A DNA stretch of 25,712 bases from CAYMAX01 sp964388595 (lineage in GTDB: Bacteria; Bacteroidota; Bacteroidia; Bacteroidales; UBA932), in NCBI GenBank assembly GCA_964388595.1, contig CAYMAX010000019.1, positions 1-25,712 on the forward strand, in the 5' to 3' direction. The position numbers and the translations under genes were made by a program. The notes beneath the pieces were generated by a model. That model had not been told where the DNA came from. It made no database searches and was given only the letters and a program-made list of their open reading frames with translations. Positions 15,244 to 21,367 of the stretch are shown here, piece after piece (position 1 is the first letter of the stretch; the number at the start of each line of letters is the position of its first letter).

Positions 15244-15991
15244 TAATGCTTCATTGGAAGAATCGGCATTTTCCCGTGAATTGCTTTTGGTGGGAAAAGA
15301 GGGTTTGGAGCGACTTCACAATTCTTGCGTAGCTGTGATAGGTCTTGGCGGTGTAGGTGCCTATGCTGCTGAGATGTTGGCTCGTGCCGGTGTGGGGAGG
15401 TTGATTATTTGCGACAGCGATGTGATAAATACTTCCAATATCAATCGTCAGTTGCTGGCTCTCTGCTCCACTATAGGTCGGCCCAAAGTGGATCTCATGA
15501 AGCAAAGGCTTGAAGATATCAATCCATCCCTGCAAGTGGTAACGATGGGGGATTATCTCACTCCTGATAATATCAGTGATATTCTCTTAAAAACTTCGGA
15601 AGAATGCCCTGTCGATTTTCTGGTAGATGCCATCGATACCCTTGCGCCCAAGATAGCCCTGATAGATTATTGTATGCAACATCATCTTCCCCTTGTCTCA
15701 TCTATGGGCTCCGGTGCCAAGTACGATGCTTCCAAAGTCAGAATCACCGATATCTCCAAATCGTTTAACTGCCCGTTGGCATACATCCTTCGTAAAAAAC
15801 TCCGTAAAATAGGTATCTCAAAGGGATTTAAAGTTGTCTTTTCGGAAGAACTTCCTGAAAAAGAGGCTATCATTCCCATCGAAGATGAGCCTAACAAAAA
15901 GTCTCAAGTGGGTACCATATCTTATCTTCCCCCTGTCTTCGGGTGCCTTTGTGCCCAGGCAGCAATAGAATATTTGCTATTGAAGTTGTAA
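15236..15991 (+). CDS. tcdA: tRNA threonylcarbamoyladenosine dehydratase (TcdA/CsdL, ThiF-like)
   Basis: 251 residues of the E1-like ThiF superfamily, TcdA type, which uses ATP to cyclise t6A37 in tRNA to ct6A. Visible: the nucleotide-binding AVIGLGGVGAYAAEMLARAG (residues 33-52), ICDSDVINTSNINRQ, a VDAIDTLAPKIALIDYC segment, and the subfamily signature SMGSGAKYDASKVRITDISK with CPLAYILRKKLRKIGI. The start at ATG 15236 overlaps the mazG stop by 8 nt and gives the usual N terminus (ESAFSRELLLVGKEGLERL); the open frame upstream lies inside mazG. Translational coupling to mazG is likely. Confidence 0.93.
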   Translation: MNSNASLEESAFSRELLLVGKEGLERLHNSCVAVIGLGGVGAYAAEMLARAGVGRLIICDSDVINTSNINRQLLALCSTIGRPKVDLMKQRLEDINPSLQVVTMGDYLTPDNISDILLKTSEECPVDFLVDAIDTLAPKIALIDYCMQHHLPLVSSMGSGAKYDASKVRITDISKSFNCPLAYILRKKLRKIGISKGFKVVFSEELPEKEAIIPIEDEPNKKSQVGTISYLPPVFGCLCAQAAIEYLLLKL

Positions 15992-16010
15992 ATATAAATC
16001 TCTATCTTTG
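15980..16010 (+). promoter_or_regulatory. Promoter (TTG-20-TATCTTTG) for the GNAT-like gene
   Basis: TTG at 15980-15982 and TATCTTTG at 16003-16010, 20 nt apart. The element ends just 6 nt before the ATG at 16017, so a nearly leaderless transcript is expected. The -33 element lies within the end of the TcdA-like gene. Confidence 0.65.
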
Positions 16011-16016
16011 TCGGAT

Positions 16017-17141
16017 ATGAGCCAATATAGGATAGAGGAGGTCACATCATCTTCACAATTGAGACAGTTTCTCCGATTGCCTGATCGTCTGTATCGTGAT
16101 TGTCCTCAATATGTTCCCAATATCAGGATTGATGAGAAAAGTATTTTCACCAAGAGTCCCTGTCTCGATTATTGTCAACTCAAGATGTGGCTTGTATATT
16201 GCGGTAAAAAGGTAGTTGGGCGTGTTGCAGGCATTATTAATCCCAGAGAGAATGAGATTTACAATGTCTCGAGAGCCCGCTTCGGATGGATAGAATTCGA
16301 AAAAGATATTGAGATAGCAAGACTCCTTATTGGTGCCGTGGAGAGATGGGCAGGTGGTGAAGGAATGGAAGAAATACATGGTCCTCTCGGGTATAACACT
16401 TGGTATAAGCAGGGGATGTTGACATATGGGTTTGACAATATGCCTCCGACTAATTGCATATACAACTTCGATTATTACCCCGCTTTTATGAGCGAACTCG
16501 GTTTCGAGAAAGAGGCGGACTGGATTCAGTACAAGATTACTATTCCCTCTGATGTCCCGGAGAAGCTCAGTCGCATTAAGGAAGTCCTTCTCAAGAGATA
16601 TCCGCTAAAAGTGGTAGATATTAGAGAGTTACGTAAGCACGATGACGTTGCCGAGAAGTTTTTCCACAATTACAATGAGACATTTAAGAGAGTTCATAAC
16701 TTCATCCCTCTCACTGATAAAGAAGTCAAAGTGCTTGGCAAGAAATATATCAAAATGTTGCGTCCCGAACTCAACTGCTTCGTAATGGATGACAAAAATA
16801 GAATTGCTGCATACGGTATCTGTATCCCCTCCTTGTCCCAAGCATTTCATAAGACAGGAGGAAAACTTTTTCCATTCGGGTGGATTCAGATACTTCGAGC
16901 CTATCGTCATTATGATGTGATAGATCTGATGATGGTGGGAGCCGATCCACAGTGGCAATCCAAAGGGGTGTCAGCCATCTACCATGACCATCTTACCAGA
17001 CAGTTCAGCGAGAGAGGGATCAAATCAGCTATCACTAATCCCCAGATAGAGACGAACAATGCTGTGAAAGTCTGGGATGATTATAAGGACAAAGAGCTCT
17101 ATATGAGAAGAAGATGCTATATCAAAACGATTAATAAATAA
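16017..17141 (+). CDS. GNAT-like acyltransferase superfamily protein
   Basis: A 374-residue cytoplasmic protein that I assign to a large GNAT-like family common in Bacteroidota. An N-terminal unit (about 1-150) contains VPNIRIDEKSIF and KKVVGRVAGIINPREN, and its acetyl-CoA-type fold leads to EIHGPLGYNTWYKQGML. The C-terminal unit contains LNCFVMDDKNRIAAYGICIP and VDLMMVGADPQWQSKGVSAI-like acetyl-CoA loop (here DLMMVGADPQWQSKGVSAI). The true start is the ATG at 16017 (MSQYRIEEV); the TTG at 16008 is within the promoter. Substrate unknown. It is followed 12 nt later by the first DRTGG gene without an obvious promoter between, so it may be transcribed with the hydrogenase regulatory genes. Confidence 0.75.
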   Translation: MSQYRIEEVTSSSQLRQFLRLPDRLYRDCPQYVPNIRIDEKSIFTKSPCLDYCQLKMWLVYCGKKVVGRVAGIINPRENEIYNVSRARFGWIEFEKDIEIARLLIGAVERWAGGEGMEEIHGPLGYNTWYKQGMLTYGFDNMPPTNCIYNFDYYPAFMSELGFEKEADWIQYKITIPSDVPEKLSRIKEVLLKRYPLKVVDIRELRKHDDVAEKFFHNYNETFKRVHNFIPLTDKEVKVLGKKYIKMLRPELNCFVMDDKNRIAAYGICIPSLSQAFHKTGGKLFPFGWIQILRAYRHYDVIDLMMVGADPQWQSKGVSAIYHDHLTRQFSERGIKSAITNPQIETNNAVKVWDDYKDKELYMRRRCYIKTINK

Positions 17142-17153
17142 CTTAATTTTTAT

Positions 17154-17498
17154 ATGACACTTAAAGAAATTGTAGACTTGACAGGAGGTCAAGTAATCTG
17201 CGGAGAGGATAAGATCAATGAAAATGTCGAACATGCATTTGCCTCAGATTTGATGAGTGATGTTCTGACCATCAAAATCGAAAATTTTATTTTGATAACA
17301 GGATTAGCAAATATACAGTCAATACGCACCGCTGAGATGTCTGATGTCTCATATATTCTTTTCGTGAGAGGGAAAAATGTCACAGATGAGATGAAAGAAC
17401 TTGCTCAAGACAATGGAATGACAATAATTACAACTCCTTATTCGCTCTTTAAAACGTCTGGGATTCTCTATGGGGCCGGACTAAAACCTGTGTACTAA
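17154..17498 (+). CDS. DRTGG domain protein (copy 1)
   Basis: 114 residues made up of a single DRTGG-type domain: MTLKEIVDLTGGQVICG, FASDLMSDVLTIK, YILFVRGKNVTDEMKELAQDNGMTIITTPYSLFKTSGILYG in outline. Such small stand-alone DRTGG proteins occur next to [FeFe] hydrogenase and RsbW-like genes in anaerobic Firmicutes and Thermotogae, as known to me; their biochemical role is undetermined. The DRTGG fold resembles CBS-associated ligand-binding domains, so a small-ligand sensor role is possible. The next gene starts 1 nt after the stop. A second copy lies at 19271. Confidence 0.85.
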   Translation: MTLKEIVDLTGGQVICGEDKINENVEHAFASDLMSDVLTIKIENFILITGLANIQSIRTAEMSDVSYILFVRGKNVTDEMKELAQDNGMTIITTPYSLFKTSGILYGAGLKPVY

Positions 17499-17499
17499 C

Positions 17500-17919
17500 A
17501 TGATTCTTCAGTATGATGTCCAACCGGGTGATTTTACCAGAGCAGGTAATGCTTCTTCTCAAATCAAGAAAGCACTTAAGCAGATAGGCGTAGATCCCGC
17601 TGTGATCAAAAGAGTAGTGGTGGCTGTCTATGAAGCAGAGGTAAATATCGTGGCACACGCCTACAAAGGTGTTATTACAGCAGATATTGAATCTGATGGT
17701 ATTCGCGTGGTGCTAAAAGATGAAGGCCCCGGTATTAAAGACATCGAGCAGGCCATGAAAAAGGGATTCTCTACAGCCTCAGACGAAGTGCGTGAGATGG
17801 GGTTCGGTGCAGGTATGGGGCTTCCCAATATCAAGGATAATGCTGATGAACTGAACATTGAAACAAAAGTGGGAGTTGGAACCACACTCACTATATACAT
17901 ACGATTTACAAAACAATAA
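17500..17919 (+). CDS. RsbW-like ATP-binding protein (anti-sigma factor/serine kinase type)
   Basis: 139 residues of the HATPase_c_2 (RsbW/SpoIIAB) type. The N box reads VVAVYEAEVNIVAHAY (E and N present), the G1 box DEGPGI, the G2 region FGAGMGLPNIK, and the end GVGTTLTIYIRF. RsbW proteins phosphorylate or sequester partner-switching factors, but no sigma factor or STAS-domain antagonist is visible in this window. It lies 1 nt after the DRTGG gene and 3 nt before the sensory hydrogenase gene, so it very likely passes on or receives a signal from them. Direct control of a sigma factor is not shown. Confidence 0.88.
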   Translation: MILQYDVQPGDFTRAGNASSQIKKALKQIGVDPAVIKRVVVAVYEAEVNIVAHAYKGVITADIESDGIRVVLKDEGPGIKDIEQAMKKGFSTASDEVREMGFGAGMGLPNIKDNADELNIETKVGVGTTLTIYIRFTKQ

Positions 17920-17922
17920 TAT

Positions 17923-19293
17923 ATGGAACACAATATCTTTCACAGAGCACTGGAGATACAGAAGGATGTGTGCATAGGATGTTCGCACTGCATCAAAGTG
18001 TGTCCCACAGAAGCTCTAAGAGTGTCCAATGGTAAAGCTATGATCTATGCAGACTGGTGCATAGACTGCGGGGAATGTTTCAGAATATGCCCCAACAGAG
18101 CTATAAGAGTGGTCGATGATGACTTTTCCAAGATATTCGATTATTCTTGCAGAGTCCTTATGGTCCCGGCTGTTTTTTATGCCCAATTTGAAGAGACTAT
18201 TTCACATAGTGATGTAGACCAGATACTTACAGATATGGGCTTCACCGAGATATGTACAGTGGAGCAAAGTGTCGATACTCTTGTAGATGAGATTAACGAA
18301 TATGTCTCCAAAGCTCCTCTCAAACCGGTGATTTCCTCTTTCTGTCCCGCTGTAATCCGTCTGATACAGGTCAGGTTTCCATCTTTAGTAGATAGGATAA
18401 TGCTTCTTCTCCCTCCGTTGGAGGTCACAGCACAATATTACACACGAAAGGCCGAGAAAGAGGGGATAGCAGACAAGGATATGGGTATTTTCTATATTAC
18501 ACCATGTATCGGGAAGATAGCTGCTGTCAAGTCTCCCATAGGTGGGTATGTATCTCCCATCACCGGAGTGCTCAATATGGATTTCATATACAACAAAGTC
18601 CTCCTGGCATATAAAAACAAGAACATTGGCAATACTCCCAAAAATGTAAGTGGAGCCATCTCTTCCAAAGGGATGCTTTGGCCTACTACAGGGGGTGAGG
18701 CATCTTTGGTAAAAGGGCGCACTCTTGCTATAGATGGAATGGCCAATGTCATTGAATTCCTCGAAAAGCTGGAAGATGATGAGATAAATGACGATATCGA
18801 CTATTTGGAGTTGAGGGGGTGTGATGAATCTTGTGCAGGTGGTATCCTCACTCAGAGTAACCGATTTCTGATAGCTGATTATCTGAGAAGGAAGTCCAAA
18901 GATTATCCATCTGAACACAAGATGAATGAAGATTTTAAGAAATTTTGTTCCTCATATATCCACATGGATGCCGTAGAACCACGCTCTTTGGTGAAATACG
19001 ACAGGGACATAGAGATAGCCATAAAGAAGATGGAAAAGGCCAACAGACTCAAACAAATCCTTCCGGATATTGATTGCGGTGCCTGTGGGGCTCCAAGTTG
19101 TGAAGCGCTGGCAGCTGATATTGCCAGGAATGACGCTTCTCTCAACAACTGTATTTTTATGCAGGCTCGTTTTGAGAAACAAGGCTCTCTTCTCTTCTCA
19201 GAAGCAATCGACCTGATGGAGAAAGTATGGGGCAAAGACAGATTTATTAATAAAGATAAAAATAACGAAGATGACAGTACGGGAAATAGTTGA
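17923..19293 (+). CDS. hydS: HydS-like putative sensory [FeFe] hydrogenase
   Basis: 456 residues. N-terminal 2x[4Fe-4S] ferredoxin domain (C17, C20, C23, C27; C46, C49, C52, C56). The hydrogenase large-subunit domain carries divergent H-cluster motifs: SSFCPA (C141), TPCIGK (C195) and RGCDESCAGG (C300, C304), so all four cluster-binding cysteines are kept. The catalytic TSCCP motif, with its proton-relay Cys, reads SSFCP. A C-terminal Fe4S4 domain has C385, C388, C393 and C410, then a short tail and no PAS domain. This fits the sensory (group C/D) type more than a catalytic enzyme. It lies within the regulatory set, overlapping the second DRTGG gene by 23 nt. H2 or redox sensing is inference. 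Confidence 0.87.
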   Translation: MEHNIFHRALEIQKDVCIGCSHCIKVCPTEALRVSNGKAMIYADWCIDCGECFRICPNRAIRVVDDDFSKIFDYSCRVLMVPAVFYAQFEETISHSDVDQILTDMGFTEICTVEQSVDTLVDEINEYVSKAPLKPVISSFCPAVIRLIQVRFPSLVDRIMLLLPPLEVTAQYYTRKAEKEGIADKDMGIFYITPCIGKIAAVKSPIGGYVSPITGVLNMDFIYNKVLLAYKNKNIGNTPKNVSGAISSKGMLWPTTGGEASLVKGRTLAIDGMANVIEFLEKLEDDEINDDIDYLELRGCDESCAGGILTQSNRFLIADYLRRKSKDYPSEHKMNEDFKKFCSSYIHMDAVEPRSLVKYDRDIEIAIKKMEKANRLKQILPDIDCGACGAPSCEALAADIARNDASLNNCIFMQARFEKQGSLLFSEAIDLMEKVWGKDRFINKDKNNEDDSTGNS

Positions 19294-19606
19294 AAAACTA
19301 AATTTAAAAGTTTATTCAGGAGAAAAGGGATTGGACAATGAAATCTCAGGGGGATATGTATCAGACCTTCTTTCCGATGTGATGGGTTTTGCCAAAGAAG
19401 GATCTATCTGGGTGACACTTCAGACTCATAAAAACGTGATGGCGATAGCATCTTTAAAAGAACTTGCTGCAGTGATTCTGGTCAAAGGCTTCGAGCCTGA
19501 GGCAGACACTATGGAAGTATCCAACGAAGAGAATATTCCCATACTCGGCACTACGGATCAGACATATGAACTTACCGGCAAGGTGTATAATCTGATTTCC
19601 AAGTAA
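19271..19606 (+). CDS. DRTGG domain protein (copy 2)
   Basis: 111 residues of a single DRTGG domain: MTVREIVEKLNLKVYSG, GGYVSDLLSDVMGFAKEG, IWVTLQTHKNVMAIASLKEL, then ILVKG and IPILGTTDQTYELTGKVYN. It is more canonical than copy 1 at 17154. It starts within the hydS gene (23-nt overlap, different frame), the only start giving the domain N terminus, and its stop abuts the ATG of the PHP gene. The overlap and gap-free junctions imply a single operon with coupled translation. Role unknown; a sensory ligand-binding partner of the HydS/RsbW-like proteins is possible. Confidence 0.87.
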   Translation: MTVREIVEKLNLKVYSGEKGLDNEISGGYVSDLLSDVMGFAKEGSIWVTLQTHKNVMAIASLKELAAVILVKGFEPEADTMEVSNEENIPILGTTDQTYELTGKVYNLISK

Positions 19607-20359
19607 ATGACCTCTTTTAAGGCCGATCTTCACAATCATACGGTGCTCTCACCGTGCGGGGACATTGAGATGACTCCGAGGTTTATTGTTGAGACTGCCC
19701 TGAAAAAAGGTTATGACATCATAGGTATCACCGACCACAATTCCACTCTCGAAGGGAGAGAGATTAAGAGATATGTGGGAGATGGAGAGCCATATATTCT
19801 TTGCGGTGCAGAGATTACTACCAAAGAAGAGGCCCACTGCCTCGCATTCGTGGATGGAGAGGACCATCTCAATGCTCTTCAGAACTATTTGAAAGAGCAT
19901 CTTCCCAAGATACCAAATGATGTAGATATGTTTGGTTATCAACTTCTTGTGAATGAAGAGGAAGAGGTGTTGGATCAGGAAGAGTATCTTTTGATATCGG
20001 CCATTGACCAAAATATCGAGCAGATAGCTGCCTTTGTCCACTCCATTGATGGGATTTTTATCCCTGCTCACATTGACAAAATGCAAAATTCTGTTATCTC
20101 TCAACTCGGGTTCATCCCACCCGACCTTGATTTTGATGCTTTGGAATACTCCAAAAGATGTAATATAGATAATTTTCTCTCCGTCAACAAATACATTTCC
20201 AAATTTAATACTTCTTTCATACGCTCTTCCGATGCCCATTATCCCAATGATTTTGGGTGCACCACTACATATTTTCACATGGAAACGCGCTCTTTTTCAG
20301 AGATAAAGAAAGCTCTTCATAGAGAAGACGGGAGATTTGTAGAAATAATCGATAATTGA
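19607..20359 (+). CDS. PHP domain phosphoesterase
   Basis: 250 residues of the PHP superfamily of metal-dependent phosphoesterases. Metal motifs in order: DLHNHTVLSPCGD (H9, H11), GITDHNS, CGAEITTKEEAH, PAHIDKM and RSSDAHYP, so all usual metal sites are kept and activity is likely. The start abuts the stop of the second DRTGG gene and the next gene begins 1 nt downstream. PHP genes of this type accompany hydABC in Thermotoga and anaerobic Firmicutes. Their substrate is not known to me; a nucleotide or phosphoprotein is possible. Confidence 0.9.
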   Translation: MTSFKADLHNHTVLSPCGDIEMTPRFIVETALKKGYDIIGITDHNSTLEGREIKRYVGDGEPYILCGAEITTKEEAHCLAFVDGEDHLNALQNYLKEHLPKIPNDVDMFGYQLLVNEEEEVLDQEEYLLISAIDQNIEQIAAFVHSIDGIFIPAHIDKMQNSVISQLGFIPPDLDFDALEYSKRCNIDNFLSVNKYISKFNTSFIRSSDAHYPNDFGCTTTYFHMETRSFSEIKKALHREDGRFVEIIDN

Positions 20360-20360
20360 C

Positions 20361-20906
20361 ATGAATGACCTTGCGATGCATCTGCTTGATATTGTGCAGA
20401 ATTCCATAAGTGCCGGAGCTACTCTCATTATCATCGTGGTGGAGATAGATGAAAAGGGGGATTTACTCACTATCTCTATTGAAGACAATGGCAAAGGAAT
20501 GACACAGGAGCAGGTTAAAAAACTTTCAGATCCTTTCTTCACATCCCGCACTACCAGAAAAGTTGGGCTTGGCATCCCTCTCTTCAAACAATCTGCCGAG
20601 CAGAGCGGAGGTCATCTTGAGGTCCGCTCCGAAGTGGGGAAGGGGACCACGGTGACAGCTACCTTTGGATATACCAATATCGACCGTCCTCCTCTCGGAG
20701 ATATGGGCAACGCAGTGGTGCTGCTGGTATCTTCCAATCCCAAGATTGAATTCCAGTTTAAATATCGTTACAATGGGGAAGAATATCTCTTTGATACAGT
20801 CGAAATAAAGGAGGTTTTGGAAGGAATGCCCATCAATAATCCATCAGTTGTCAAATACCTTAACGAAATGGTTAAGGAAAACATGAAATCACTTCAAAAC
20901 TCTTAG
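20361..20906 (+). CDS. GHKL ATPase domain protein (histidine kinase-like, no HisKA)
   Basis: 181 residues with a stand-alone HATPase_c domain: N box DIVQNSISAGA, G1 box EDNGKGM, F box DPFFTSRTTRK, G2 box VGLGIPLFKQ and SEVGKGTTVTATF. No dimerisation helix with a phosphorylatable His, no sensor and no membrane segment, so it is not a complete histidine kinase. The C-terminal approximately 70 residues (from TNIDRPPLGD) are of unrecognised type. It begins 1 nt after the PHP gene and is the last of the regulatory set; a promoter for hydB/hydA/hydC follows in the next 55 nt. Such proteins are repeatedly linked to hydABC clusters. Confidence 0.88.
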   Translation: MNDLAMHLLDIVQNSISAGATLIIIVVEIDEKGDLLTISIEDNGKGMTQEQVKKLSDPFFTSRTTRKVGLGIPLFKQSAEQSGGHLEVRSEVGKGTTVTATFGYTNIDRPPLGDMGNAVVLLVSSNPKIEFQFKYRYNGEEYLFDTVEIKEVLEGMPINNPSVVKYLNEMVKENMKSLQNS

Positions 20907-20915
20907 AATTATTTA

Positions 20916-20923
20916 TATATTTG
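20916..20923 (+). promoter_or_regulatory. Bacteroidota -7 element (TATATTTG) for the hydrogenase structural genes
   Basis: TAnnTTTG match followed by C, 36 nt before the ATG at 20960. It overlaps an inverted repeat (ATATTTG at 20917-20923 and CAAATAT at 20937-20943, 13 nt apart), which could be an operator or a hairpin in the leader. No -33 TTG is seen. This would give the structural genes their own transcript separate from the regulatory set. Confidence 0.55.
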
Positions 20924-20959
20924 CAAATTACTTTTTCAAATATTAACTATAAGATTCAT

Positions 20960-21361
20960 ATGAATAAAATTAAATCACTAGATGAGCTTCGCAAGATGAA
21001 GCAAAGACTCGAAGATGAAATGGATATCAGGGAGAAAAGCAATAACCCCGATAAGTTAGTTCAGATTCGTGTCGCTATGGCTACCTGCGGTATTGCTGCC
21101 GGAGCACGTCCCGTTATGAATGCCATCATTGACAAAGTAGAGAAGGAAAAGCTTCCCGTTATTGTCACACAAGGCGGCTGCATGGGATATTGCTATGCAG
21201 AACCCACCATCGAGGTTAAGAAACCCGGTCAGGATCCAGTTGTTTTCGGTCACGTAGATGTCACAAGAGCTATCGAGATCGTGGATAAATATGTTAAACA
21301 CGGAGATCTTGTTGATGGTATCATTCCTGTTAATTATCAGACTATTACAGAGAAAAATTAG
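20960..21361 (+). CDS. Thioredoxin-like [2Fe-2S] ferredoxin domain protein
   Basis: A 133-residue thioredoxin-like ferredoxin that accompanies HydABC. The N terminus is charged and probably helical (KSLDELRKMKQRLEDEMD). The domain carries MATCGIAAGARPVMNA, with a single Cys where C-x4-C would be expected, and GGCMGYCYAEP with C-x3-C. Hence only three of the usual four [2Fe-2S] ligands are obvious; I believe this is normal for the subfamily. The start at 20960 is preferred over the longer frame because the -7 element lies in the latter. Located 6 nt ahead of hydB, it may be an electron-transfer or signalling partner of the complex. Confidence 0.85.
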   Translation: MNKIKSLDELRKMKQRLEDEMDIREKSNNPDKLVQIRVAMATCGIAAGARPVMNAIIDKVEKEKLPVIVTQGGCMGYCYAEPTIEVKKPGQDPVVFGHVDVTRAIEIVDKYVKHGDLVDGIIPVNYQTITEKN

Positions 21362-21367
21362 TTCATT

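Noticed and set aside
19649..20278. Long minus-strand frame of 209 codons
   Set aside because: Antisense to the PHP gene, whose metal-binding motifs are complete; the antisense product shows no domain.
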